64,000 nt of DNA from JAEUMY01 sp031394355 (GTDB lineage: Bacteria; Pseudomonadota; Gammaproteobacteria; Burkholderiales; Usitatibacteraceae): NCBI GenBank assembly GCA_031394355.1, contig JANNSU010000023.1, forward strand, positions 1-64,000. Reading direction: 5' to 3'. The notes beneath the pieces were generated by a model. That model saw only the letters and a list, made by a program, of their open reading frames with translations, searched no databases and was not told the origin of the DNA. Of the stretch, positions 16,682 through 25,311 are shown piece after piece. The first letter of the stretch is position 1, and each line of letters begins with the position of its first letter. A program made the position numbers and the translations under genes.

Positions 16682-17533
16682 ATGTACATCCCCGCCACAT
16701 CGCCCCGTCGTCTGTTCGCCGCCATGCTTTGTGGCCTGCTTGTGTTGCCTGTCGTGGCTTTCGCCACCGACCCCGCGCCGGCCAAATCCGCCACCACCAC
16801 GACCTACTACGCCGACGACCCGGCCAAGTGGGGTGCGCCCCTGGCCTGGCAGCCACCGGACTATCCGAAAGCCTTGCTGGCACAGCAGATCAGCGGCAAG
16901 GTGGATGCGTTGGTGACTGTGTCGCCCGAGGGCCGCATGACGGAGATCACGGCCATGCGGTCGGCTCCGGCGCAGCCAGCATTCGAGGAGGCCGTGCGCG
17001 AGGCCATGCGTGGCTGGACCTTCACCAAGGCGATGGACGCGGCATGCAAGCCCGTTGCCACGCAAAGCCGCGTGCAGGTGCGGTTTGAGATGGTGGACGG
17101 CAAGCCCCAGGTGAACGTCGGCGCGGCACCCGCGGCCAATGTGCCCGGGCGGGTCTTTATCGAAGAGTTGAATCGCACCGAATTGCGCAAGGCGCTGGCG
17201 GAAAACTACCCCCGCGATGCCGTCCGCATGCGCAAGACGGGTGAGGTGCATGCGTTGCTGCATGTCGACGCGCGCTCGGGCGTGACCCAATCGGTCGACA
17301 TCGTGGACGTGATGGCCGACAACGCGTCGTACAACCCCGAGCCCAGAATGTTGCCCACCAGTGGGATGTCGCGCACGCCAACTCGCTCGTCACCGGCGTC
17401 CATCCAGTTCGCGTCGGTGGCGCGCGAGGAGCTGGCTGCGGCGCGCTTCAAGCCGGTTCTCGACGCGGGCGAGCCGGTCATCAATGTGTGTCGCAAGGTG
17501 ACGTTTCATATGCGGGGTGTGAAACGCAATTGA
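16682..17533 (+). CDS. Secreted TonB C-terminal-domain protein A
   Basis: A 283-residue exported protein. The N-terminus is a cleavable-looking signal (LFAAMLCGLLVLPVVAFA) rather than a TonB membrane anchor with a proline-rich linker. Residues about 55-125 carry the TonB-C pattern: PDYPKALLAQQISGKVDALVTVSPEGR, then a helix FEEAVREAMRGWTF. A second degenerate copy follows (ELRKALAENYPRDAVRMRKTGEVHALLHVD). A paralogue with the same plan lies at 28378-29187. It could be a soluble periplasmic partner for TonB-box proteins or a cell-wall binder; not tested. Confidence 0.75.
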   Translation: MYIPATSPRRLFAAMLCGLLVLPVVAFATDPAPAKSATTTTYYADDPAKWGAPLAWQPPDYPKALLAQQISGKVDALVTVSPEGRMTEITAMRSAPAQPAFEEAVREAMRGWTFTKAMDAACKPVATQSRVQVRFEMVDGKPQVNVGAAPAANVPGRVFIEELNRTELRKALAENYPRDAVRMRKTGEVHALLHVDARSGVTQSVDIVDVMADNASYNPEPRMLPTSGMSRTPTRSSPASIQFASVAREELAAARFKPVLDAGEPVINVCRKVTFHMRGVKRN

Positions 17534-17654
17534 CGGCTCGCCCCTGCGAAGTGTCGCCATGATGAAGGTTGGGCTCGCCAGCATCAATTTGGCGATCCAA
17601 CCCTGCATTCCCGCAACAGCGATAATGGCATCCTTGTTCATCCGAGGCTCTGCC

Positions 17655-18935
17655 ATGTCCCGCTCCGTATCCATCTGCCGCACCCTGCCGATACTCTTGC
17701 TCGCCTGCCTTGTTTCCATGCCCGCAATGGCGCGGATGGGGGCGATCCCGCCCGCATCGCGCACCACGGGCATCGCCTCCTTCAACATGGGCTGGGCGGG
17801 CACCCCGGCGGAATTCAGCAAGTATCTCGCGGTGTGTTCCGCCCCCGCCGTCAACTTCTGTGACACACGCGCGCGCATTGAGCGCGGCGCGACCGTGGCG
17901 ACCGAAGCAGAGAAGGAACGGGCCGCCAAGTGCCAGGCGGCCACGCTCGCCGCAGCAGGCGGTCGCGATGCCTCGATGATGGTGGCGCCGTGCAACGCGT
18001 ATCGTCCGCCGCGCGCTGCCCCAGGCCAGCCGCGCATGGACCCTGCTGCATCGCGCGAGCCAGCCGCCTATCAGGAGAAGATCAATCTGTTGACTGCCAC
18101 CGTCGAGGGTCTCATCGCCAACGAGGGTGTGCGCGTCATCGCGTTTCAAGAGGTGAGCGGCACAGCGGTCATCAAGCTGGTGTTGGGCCAACACGCGGAT
18201 AAATTCGACGTGTGCGCCGCGAAGCATCCCGCGTTGCAGACCCTCGCGTTCGCCTGGGACAAGTCGCTCTCGACCAAGCCCGGCGTGTGTGAGACCGAAT
18301 CCGGCCTGTCCATGCTCGACCCGCCCAACGACCCCACTGCATTCCGCCGTGTGCGTCCTGGTCTGGCACTGTCGCTCAGCGTGAACGGCGAGCCGGTCAC
18401 GTTCCTGAATGTGCATCTGAAGGCGGGCTGCGCCAGTGTCACGAATGACGACGCGCGCTATCCCGGCCGTCTGCTGGATGATGCCGCCGATGCATGCGAT
18501 GTGCTGAATCGACAGGTCGCGCCGCTGGAGGCGTGGCTGGAGTCGGCCGCGAAAGCCTCTCCGCGTTTCGTGTGGATGGGCGACTTCAACCGCCGAATCG
18601 ACGATGAAGCGAAGCTGGCCGTGGCCAAGGACAAAGTGCGTGCGGATGGCAGCGACCCGGCCAGCCCGAACAAGATCGTCAACGGCAAAGTGCCCACCCG
18701 ATATCTCTGGCCGGAGCTGAACGATGGCACGCCGGTGCTGTCCCAGATTCCGCTGTCGACAAAGGAAGGTGGCTGCACGGGCTTCACCGGTCTGGACCAC
18801 ATTGTCATCAGCGAGGCGCTGAAGAAGCTCAACGAAGGTGTCGTGTTCTCGAAGAAGATTGCGGTAGCTGAAAAAGCAGGCCAGGCCATCGAGACCAGTG
18901 ATCACTGTCCGCGTATCGCGCAGTTGAAGTTGTAG
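17655..18935 (+). CDS. Secreted endonuclease/exonuclease/phosphatase-family protein
   Basis: A 426-residue exported phosphodiesterase-like enzyme. The signal peptide spans about the first 24 residues. EEP-fold motifs are TGIASFNMGWAG, RVIAFQEVSG with the metal-binding Glu, LNVHLKAGC with the catalytic His, WMGDFNRRIDD with Asp-Asn, and LDHIVIS near the end. Substrate could be nucleic acid, sphingolipid or inositol phosphate. ATG 17655 follows a GAGG site. Several cysteines in the N-terminal third suggest disulfides. Confidence 0.82.
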   Translation: MSRSVSICRTLPILLLACLVSMPAMARMGAIPPASRTTGIASFNMGWAGTPAEFSKYLAVCSAPAVNFCDTRARIERGATVATEAEKERAAKCQAATLAAAGGRDASMMVAPCNAYRPPRAAPGQPRMDPAASREPAAYQEKINLLTATVEGLIANEGVRVIAFQEVSGTAVIKLVLGQHADKFDVCAAKHPALQTLAFAWDKSLSTKPGVCETESGLSMLDPPNDPTAFRRVRPGLALSLSVNGEPVTFLNVHLKAGCASVTNDDARYPGRLLDDAADACDVLNRQVAPLEAWLESAAKASPRFVWMGDFNRRIDDEAKLAVAKDKVRADGSDPASPNKIVNGKVPTRYLWPELNDGTPVLSQIPLSTKEGGCTGFTGLDHIVISEALKKLNEGVVFSKKIAVAEKAGQAIETSDHCPRIAQLKL

Positions 18936-18942
18936 ATAACGC

Positions 18943-18956
18943 TGCGAATATTCGCA
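18943..18956. repeat. Iterated palindrome copy 12
   Basis: Perfect 14-bp form between the EEP gene and tdk, 28 bp before the tdk start codon, so probably within its 5' leader. Confidence 0.9.
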
Positions 18957-18984
18957 TTCTCTTCACATCACCAAGGATGCAGGT

Positions 18985-19551
18985 TTGGCCAAGCTCTATT
19001 TCCGATTCGCCGCGATGAACGCGGGCAAGTCCACCGCGCTCATCCAGGTGGCACATAACTATGGCGAGCGCGAGCAGTCGGTCGATCTGTTCACGGCTGC
19101 GCTGGATAGTCGCGATGGCGTCGGTGTCATCAGTTCCAGGCTAGGCGTTAAGCGCGAGGCACAGACGTTCGATGCGGACACGGATTTTGCGGCCCTCTAT
19201 CGAGAGCGCCCGCTGCCATCATGCATTCTCATCGACGAGGCCCAGTTCCTGAGCGAGGCGCAGGTTGTTCAGCTGCATCGCCTCGCGCACACCACACCTA
19301 CGCCTGTCATCTGCTACGGCTTGCGCAGCGACTTCATCGGTGCTGCGTTCCCCGGATCACGCGCGCTGCTGACACTGGCGGACGATCTGGAAGAGATGAA
19401 GACCATCTGTCGTTGCGGGCGCAAGGCCACGATGAACGTGCGGCTGGACGCCGAGGGCAATCGTGTGACGCAGGGCGACCAGGTCGAGATCGGCGGCAAC
19501 GATCGCTATGAAGCGGTCTGCGCGCGACGGTTCTACAAGGGAACATGTTGA
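18985..19551 (+). CDS. tdk: Thymidine kinase
   Basis: A 188-residue type II thymidine kinase that phosphorylates deoxythymidine with ATP in the salvage pathway. The opening AKLYFRFAAMNAGKSTALIQVAHNYGERE is the P-loop with its usual lead-in. CILIDEAQFL is Walker B. CRCGRKATMNVRLD supplies zinc-site cysteines, with a further Cys near the end, and GGNDRYEAVCARRFY is the thymidine-binding lasso. The start is TTG at 18985 with AAGGA upstream, matching where the family begins. Confidence 0.93.
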   Translation: MAKLYFRFAAMNAGKSTALIQVAHNYGEREQSVDLFTAALDSRDGVGVISSRLGVKREAQTFDADTDFAALYRERPLPSCILIDEAQFLSEAQVVQLHRLAHTTPTPVICYGLRSDFIGAAFPGSRALLTLADDLEEMKTICRCGRKATMNVRLDAEGNRVTQGDQVEIGGNDRYEAVCARRFYKGTC

Positions 19552-19671
19552 GAACCGCATTGGTCTGCTGAATCAGCTTCTCGACTAGCCTTCCCCGCGT
19601 CGAGTCGGCACGATACCGGCGTCTCGATCCGGCTTGCGGTTCGATTTTGTGTCCTCACTTCCGCCTTTCAT

Positions 19672-19683
19672 GCGACTATTCGC
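19672..19683. repeat. Degraded iterated palindrome, one mismatch
   Basis: GCGACTATTCGC, one base from the core, 30 bp before the CYTH-CHAD start codon. Confidence 0.6.
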
Positions 19684-19713
19684 ACCGCCCCATTCAGACT
19701 GCCCGCTCTGACC

Positions 19714-21231
19714 ATGGAAATCGAACTCAAGCTGACGCTGGACCCCGCCGCTGTCCGCGCACTCAAGGCCAGCCCTGTCCTCGCGTCGATCCGTCCCTCG
19801 CGACAGCGCGTGGTCAATTGGTATTTCGACACGCCGGACTGCCTGCTCGCGCGTTCGCGCGTGGCGCTCAGGCTGCGCAAGGCGGGGCGGCGCTGGCTGC
19901 AGACGCTGAAAGCCGGCGGGAGCGTTTCCGGCGGGCTGCATCAGCGCGAGGAATGGGAGTATCCGCTCCCCGACGCGACACTGGATCTGGCGCTCTTCCG
20001 TGACACCCCGTTGGCAGCGCTGAACGAGGCAGGCGCCTTGCACGAAAAGCTGACGCCGGCGTTCGTCACCGATTTCATGCGGACCCGCTGGATCGTCGAG
20101 CCAGCGCCGGGGCAGCGTATCGAGGTCGCGCTGGATGTGGGCGATATCCGGGTTGCAGAGCGTGTCGAGCGGGTGTGTGAGCTTGAGCTGGAGTTGCTGG
20201 AGGGTACGCCTGACGCACTGATTGCGCTGGGCCGCACGCTGGCCGCAGCGCATCCCCTGATGCCCGCCCGGGCAAGCAAGGCAGAACGAGGTTACCGCCT
20301 CTTCCGGGCCGATTCCGTGGCCGCTGTGAAAGCCAGGCCGGTCAGGCTGGAACCAAAGTGGCCGCCGGTGCGCGCGCTGCAGGCGTTTGTGCTGACGGGG
20401 CTGGACCACTTCCTCGCCAACAACGAAGGCGCGATGGTGCGGGATGATCCGGAGTTCATCCACCAGTTGCGGGTCGCGCTGCGTCGCCTGCGATCGGTGC
20501 TGCGTATGTTCAAGGTGGGCGGTGATTTCAACGTCGAGCTGAAATGGCTGGCGGGCGCGCTGAGCGATGCCCGCGATTGGGATGTGTTCGCGGCCGAGGT
20601 CTGGCCGCCGCTTTCTGCTGCCTTCATCGCCGCAGGTGGCGACCGCGCAGCGCTGGACGAGGTGGCGGAGCGGGAGCGTATTGCGGGCCAGCGCGCACGG
20701 GAGAGTGCCCGCATCGCGCTGGCGTCGCCGCGTACGGCGCTGCTGCTTTTGTCGCTCATGCAATTGGCCACAGATGCGGATCCGATTGGCCTTCACAGGG
20801 TGGCGCAGGTCGAAGGCGCCGAAGCCCTGTTTGAACCGCTGCCCGAATTCGCGTCACGGCAGATCCGCCGCCGTCATAAACGGCTGCTGCGGCAGGCGCA
20901 TGGGCTGGCTGTGATGGCCGCCGAGGCGCGCCATGAGGTGCGCATCGAGGCCAAGAAGCTGCGCTATGCGGTGGATTTTTTCGCGGGCCTCTACCGACGA
21001 GACCGCACTGAACCTTATCTCGCTGCGCTGGCCTCCATTCAGGAAGTCATGGGTGAGGCCAATGACGCCGCGACTGCATTGAGGCTGCTGGGACAACTCG
21101 AGCCCGCCGAGCCGCTGCGCCTCTTTGCCCAAGGCTGGTTCGCAGCCCAGGCCCGGGCGCACGCAGACGAGGTGGACCGGCACTTTGACCAGCTTGCGTC
21201 CGTGCGGCGCTTCTGGCGGGGTGAGGCCTAG
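19714..21231 (+). CDS. CYTH-CHAD domain protein
   Basis: A 505-residue two-domain protein. Residues about 1-200 are a CYTH triphosphate tunnel: MEIELKLTL carries the ExExK motif and RVVNWYFDTPDCLLARSRVALRLRKAGRRWLQTLKAG gives the basic strands. Residues about 225-500 are CHAD, with its conserved His-rich helices HQLRVALRRLRSVLRMF and HEVRIEAKKLRYAVDFF. CYTH-CHAD proteins bind or hydrolyse inorganic triphosphate or polyphosphate and localise to polyphosphate granules. Monocistronic. Confidence 0.9.
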   Translation: MEIELKLTLDPAAVRALKASPVLASIRPSRQRVVNWYFDTPDCLLARSRVALRLRKAGRRWLQTLKAGGSVSGGLHQREEWEYPLPDATLDLALFRDTPLAALNEAGALHEKLTPAFVTDFMRTRWIVEPAPGQRIEVALDVGDIRVAERVERVCELELELLEGTPDALIALGRTLAAAHPLMPARASKAERGYRLFRADSVAAVKARPVRLEPKWPPVRALQAFVLTGLDHFLANNEGAMVRDDPEFIHQLRVALRRLRSVLRMFKVGGDFNVELKWLAGALSDARDWDVFAAEVWPPLSAAFIAAGGDRAALDEVAERERIAGQRARESARIALASPRTALLLLSLMQLATDADPIGLHRVAQVEGAEALFEPLPEFASRQIRRRHKRLLRQAHGLAVMAAEARHEVRIEAKKLRYAVDFFAGLYRRDRTEPYLAALASIQEVMGEANDAATALRLLGQLEPAEPLRLFAQGWFAAQARAHADEVDRHFDQLASVRRFWRGEA

Positions 21232-21398
21232 CCCTTACTTAGGCCTTCACCCTTCGCGACGCCTCGCAGCGGCAGGCCGGTTGAATCCCGAAGTCCCCGG
21301 ACAGCGAGGCCGTGCGACACTTCGTGTGACGCCGCTATCGCGCAGGTTGCGCTGACGCCGATTGCAGGCGAAGTCATCAACACCAAGGAAACGAACCA

Positions 21399-21842
21399 AT
21401 GAAACCGACTCTGTTGCTGTGCCTGATGTCCATCGTCACGGTGCTGGGGTGCGCACAAGTGCCCACCACAGGGACACAGTCCGTCGACGCGAATACGGCA
21501 GAGTGCCACCGGCGCATGCAGGCCGAAGGGCAGGACATTTCCAAACCGAAGGGTGCCAGTCGTCTGCAGTATTGCCTGGAGACGATCCAGCAAGAGGCCG
21601 CCATGCCACGGTTGGATGCAGATGTTGCGGCGTCGATGAAAGCTTTCGGTGCCTGCAAGGCCGAGGCAGCGACGCGAAACCTCTCCCTTGATGCGCACCA
21701 GACGGCGATTTCAGATTGTGCTCGCCGTCATGGGGGCGTGCGTGGCCAGAGCTGCATCAGCCAGTTGTTGTTGCAGAAAGTAAGGCTCAGCGCGCTGGAA
21801 ACCGAGCTGGCGTTTTGCATGCAGAACGCGCCGAAGCAATGA
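21399..21842 (+). CDS. Lipoprotein of unknown function
   Basis: A 147-residue product with lipoprotein signal MKPTLLLCLMSIVTVLGC (lipobox VLGC). The mature part is helical and has six further cysteines, including NTAECHRRM, QYCLETI, GACKAEA, SDCARRH and QSCISQLL, which may pair in the periplasm. A strong AAGGAAAC site precedes the ATG. No family recognised. Confidence 0.72.
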   Translation: MKPTLLLCLMSIVTVLGCAQVPTTGTQSVDANTAECHRRMQAEGQDISKPKGASRLQYCLETIQQEAAMPRLDADVAASMKAFGACKAEAATRNLSLDAHQTAISDCARRHGGVRGQSCISQLLLQKVRLSALETELAFCMQNAPKQ

Positions 21843-21942
21843 GAGCCACCGCAGGAATGACATGCGCCAACCAACAATCCGGAGACTGCCCGCCAGGGGT
21901 TGCGTCTGACCCGTTCGGCATCGTTGCGCGAAAGGCCGCCGA

Positions 21943-22815
21943 ATGAGGGTCCTGCTATTTGGATTGCTGCAAAGTGTTGGCGGTTGGCTCGCCACGGCAG
22001 CGGGCCTGGCCTGGATGTTTAATACGCTGGGTGACGTACCCTGGTCCGCCGCCGTTGGTATCGCGCTCGTCGCCGGATTGTTTGTCTGGGTGGCGACCGG
22101 ATTTTTTGCCGGGGCGCTCAGTCGGCTGCGCGAGCGGGCGACCATCCTTGCGGGTCACGCCGGGCGCATGCCCAAGGATGGACAGCACACCGTGCTCTCG
22201 GGCAAGATTGTGCCGACTGGCGCGCCGCTGACGGCACCCATGGATGGCGCAGCGTGTGTCATGTACACCTATGAAGTCATCCATGACTCGGGCACGGGTC
22301 GACGGCGCAGCATCATGACGATCGCGCGTGGCGTCGCGTTGACCGCCTGCCGCATCGTGACGGCAAGCGGCGGTCACCGGCTGCTTGCAGTGCCCACCAT
22401 CATCGGACTGTCACCGGCGAACGGTAGTGAAGATCGGCTGACACGGTTCATGGCGTATGTGCGCCGCACGACATTCATTTCTGCAGATGCGTCGGCAAAA
22501 GAATTGCTGCAGCAATGGGCTGACGACGACGGCGTGTACCGCAGCGATGTCGCCTTCGCGCCGCTCGACAATGCGGATGGCCGACTCTGGACATTGAGAC
22601 AACAGTGTGTGCCAGCGGGCGTGACCGTGTGCGTGTTTGGCGACTACTCGGAGGCGAAGGGCGGGATCGTGCCCACCGCTGCAGCACCGGTGCGCGTGCT
22701 GGTAGGTGATGTGACGGAGATTGCAGGAGCGCTGCTGCGGCAGGCGAGGAACTGGATCATCGTGGGCATTTGCGTGCTGGGTTTGCCTGCGATCATCGTC
22801 TGGTTGAATCACTGA
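21943..22815 (+). CDS. Membrane protein with GIDE-like soluble domain
   Basis: A 290-residue protein with two N-terminal helices (about 8-28 and 36-58), a cytosolic domain and a C-terminal helix (NWIIVGICVLGLPAIIVWL). The segment HTVLSGKIVPTGAPLTAPMDGAACVMYTYEV resembles the GIDE/MUL1 domain pattern, where a beta-rich module follows two membrane helices. No RING finger is present. The start has no strong ribosome site. Role unknown. Confidence 0.62.
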   Translation: MRVLLFGLLQSVGGWLATAAGLAWMFNTLGDVPWSAAVGIALVAGLFVWVATGFFAGALSRLRERATILAGHAGRMPKDGQHTVLSGKIVPTGAPLTAPMDGAACVMYTYEVIHDSGTGRRRSIMTIARGVALTACRIVTASGGHRLLAVPTIIGLSPANGSEDRLTRFMAYVRRTTFISADASAKELLQQWADDDGVYRSDVAFAPLDNADGRLWTLRQQCVPAGVTVCVFGDYSEAKGGIVPTAAAPVRVLVGDVTEIAGALLRQARNWIIVGICVLGLPAIIVWLNH

Positions 22816-22891
22816 GGCCGTTGGGTGTGGTCTGCGCAGGCTGAATCAATAATCTCAAGTACGAATCGCCTCAGGTTTCGCCAACGTATGA

Positions 22892-23266
22892 CTATGCGTT
22901 CCGCTGGTGATGGCCTGCCTTCCTGGTCTTCTTCTTCCCCTTCGTCAGTGACTTTGCCTTGAGCGCAGACTGTTCCGCCGCCGTCTCCGCCGCGATGCGG
23001 GCGTCAATGGCCTGTCGCCCTGCCCGGTTGCGGCGATAGGTCGGGTACCACATGGCAAGAAACATCAAGGCGAGCCAGACCGCAAACCATCCCGGGAAGG
23101 CCCCCCAGCCCAGCACGGCATCGCTGAAGTGCCCGCCAGCGAGCTGGGCCATCACGCCAGTGATGATGACCAGAGCGCTCGCGAAATAATCGAGTCTGAA
23201 GCGAAGCCGGAACAGGAGCAGCATCCCGGGGAGGAGGACTGCAACAAGCGCAACGATTGCTTCCAT
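22892..23266 (-). CDS. Small membrane protein, function unknown
   Basis: A 124-residue protein with three hydrophobic segments (VALVAVLLPGMLLLF, FASALVIITGVMAQLAGG and AVWLALMFLAMWYP), then a helical, strongly basic tail ending KGKKKTRKAGHHQRNA. The start at 23266 has GGGAG upstream; the longer in-frame extension contains no conserved-looking sequence. Convergent with the GIDE-like gene. Confidence 0.65.
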   Translation of the reverse strand: MEAIVALVAVLLPGMLLLFRLRFRLDYFASALVIITGVMAQLAGGHFSDAVLGWGAFPGWFAVWLALMFLAMWYPTYRRNRAGRQAIDARIAAETAAEQSALKAKSLTKGKKKTRKAGHHQRNA

Positions 23267-23518
23267 CTCACACGCTCCCGAACGATTGGCAAGGCAGCGG
23301 CGAAATGTGGAAGGCGGAAGACGGAAGGCATGCATTCCGGTGGCCGCGACTGCGAGGCAGATGATGCAGCGTCCTGACCGCAAGCGCAACGGCGCTCTAT
23401 TGCCACCACTTTCCGCCGACTGGCCAGCTGTGGCGGCGACTTCAGCCAAACTTCGTCACAAACCGCCGCGCCACCTGTGCGAACATTATTCGTCCCCGCT
23501 ACCGAGATGATCACGATC

Positions 23519-25192
23519 ATGAAGGTCCTGTCATTCATTCTGGCTGTATTGCTCAGCGCCTCAACCAGCTTCTCTGCAAACGCGCAAGCGCTGCTCCCTG
23601 ACAAGCGCGCGTTCCGCGCCCATGTCGAATTCCTTGCCGACGATTTGCTGGAGGGCCGCGAAACCGGGTCGCGCGGCTATGACATCGCGGCGAAATATGT
23701 CGCGAGCCAGTTCGCGCTGAATGGTGCGGTGCCCATGGGTGACCGCAACGGTGAAAGCGAAGGCGGTAGCCGCAGCTATTTGCAAGCCATTCCGTTTCGC
23801 GCGTCCAATCTGGATCTGACCTCGCCTGTGCTGGAGCTGCGGGCCAAGGATGGCAGTGTGGAGCGCTGGACATTCACCGAGGATTACTACGCCTTCTCCA
23901 GCCTCCACAAGACTGAGGATGCTGTCACGGCACCGCTGGTCTATGTGGGCCATGGCATCGTTGCCCCCCGCTTCGGCATTGATGACTACGCCGGTCTGGA
24001 CGTGAAGGGCAAGCTGGTCGTGATGCTCGCCGGGTCGCCCAATGTTCTGCCCAGCGAGGAAGGGGCGCACTATGCCAGCGGACTGTTGAAGCGAGACATG
24101 GCGCGCGCCCGCGGGGCGGTCGGCATCATCAGCCTGCAGACACCTGTGAGTGAAATGGTCTTCCCGTTCGTGCTGGGCAAGCAGTACCTGGGCAGCACCC
24201 GCTATGCCTGGCTGGATCGGCAAGGCCAGCCTGGCCGCTTTCCTGCCGACATGAGCCCGGGTGCCTCGTTGAGCATGAAGGCGGCGGACAAGCTCCTGGC
24301 GCGTGCTGGCACCACGTTGGCTGATGTGGTGGCTGCTGCCCATGACAAGAAGCCGCCAGCTCGGCTGGATTTCGGTGCCACTGCGCACATCGCGCAGAAG
24401 AGTGTGCTGAAGGATGTGACGAGCAGCAACGTGGTGGCGGTCATTCCCGGCAGCGACCCTGTGCTGAAGGACGAGTACGTCGTCTTCATGGCCCATCTTG
24501 ATCACATCGGCATCTCGACACAGCCCGGCCTGAAGCCCGGCGATGATCGCATCAACAACGGTGCCCTCGACAATGCGACCGGCATCGCCACGTTGATCGA
24601 AGCTGCGCGAATATTCGCAAGTGGTACGGAAAAACCGAAACGCAGCATCATGCTGCTTGCCGTGACAGGTGAGGAGAAGGGCCTCGTCGGCTCAGACTAT
24701 TTCGCCTTGTTCCCCACAGTCGAGAAGGCAAAGATTGCTGCGGTCATCAATCTCGACATGCCGCTCCTGCTGTTCGATTTCCGGGACGTGATCGCCTTCG
24801 GCATCGAGCAGTCCACGATGGACGGGCCGACTAAGCGAGCCGCGGAAAAGAACGGCCTGTCGCTCACGCCCGACCCCTGGCCCAACCAGCGCATCTTTAC
24901 GCGCTCGGACCAGTACTCGTTCGTGCGCGAGGGCATTCCCGCCATCTATCTCACCCTGGGTATCCACTCGCGCCAGAAGGACGGCGAGGGCCAGACCGTT
25001 TTCAACACGTTCATGCAGAAGTACTACCACCGGCCAACCGATGACTTGAGTCTGCCGATTCATTGGGACGCGGCGGTGCGCTTCGTTCAGCTCAACGTGG
25101 ATATCTGCCGGGAGATTGCCAATGCGCCGGAACGGCCCAAGTGGCGGCCGGGGAATTTCTTTGCCGATACATTCGGAAGTCAGAAGAAGTAG
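23519..25192 (+). CDS. Secreted M28-family metallopeptidase
   Basis: A 557-residue zinc aminopeptidase of the M28/PA-domain type. Signal peptide to about residue 23 (LSASTSFSANA). A PA domain is inserted around 120-240 (APLVYVGHGIVAPRFGIDDYAGLDVKGKLVVMLAG). Zinc ligands are in MAHLDHIG, LDNATGIATLIEAAR, TGEEKGLVGS with the Glu pair, the later INLDMP and the final YYHRPTDD. ATG 23507 is an alternative start. An iterated palindrome encodes RIFA within the helix after the second ligand. Confidence 0.88.
   Translation: MKVLSFILAVLLSASTSFSANAQALLPDKRAFRAHVEFLADDLLEGRETGSRGYDIAAKYVASQFALNGAVPMGDRNGESEGGSRSYLQAIPFRASNLDLTSPVLELRAKDGSVERWTFTEDYYAFSSLHKTEDAVTAPLVYVGHGIVAPRFGIDDYAGLDVKGKLVVMLAGSPNVLPSEEGAHYASGLLKRDMARARGAVGIISLQTPVSEMVFPFVLGKQYLGSTRYAWLDRQGQPGRFPADMSPGASLSMKAADKLLARAGTTLADVVAAAHDKKPPARLDFGATAHIAQKSVLKDVTSSNVVAVIPGSDPVLKDEYVVFMAHLDHIGISTQPGLKPGDDRINNGALDNATGIATLIEAARIFASGTEKPKRSIMLLAVTGEEKGLVGSDYFALFPTVEKAKIAAVINLDMPLLLFDFRDVIAFGIEQSTMDGPTKRAAEKNGLSLTPDPWPNQRIFTRSDQYSFVREGIPAIYLTLGIHSRQKDGEGQTVFNTFMQKYYHRPTDDLSLPIHWDAAVRFVQLNVDICREIANAPERPKWRPGNFFADTFGSQKK
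24607..24618. repeat. Iterated palindrome copy 13, inside the M28 gene
   Basis: Perfect 12-bp core read as RIFA in LIEAARIFASGT, in a helix close to the metal site. Confidence 0.88.
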
Positions 25193-25311
25193 TTTCTGCC
25201 ACGGCTTCGGATCGCGTCCGTGCAGCGAGGGCACATGAGGCTTTTTCGGATGCTGGATTTGAAGACCTGGCCACAGCGCTGACTTCGCGCCGCATGGGCT
25301 ATCCTGCTGCC

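Noticed and set aside
17481..18905. Long 474-codon frame on the - strand
   Set aside because: Antisense to the EEP-family gene, with composition typical of a shadow frame.
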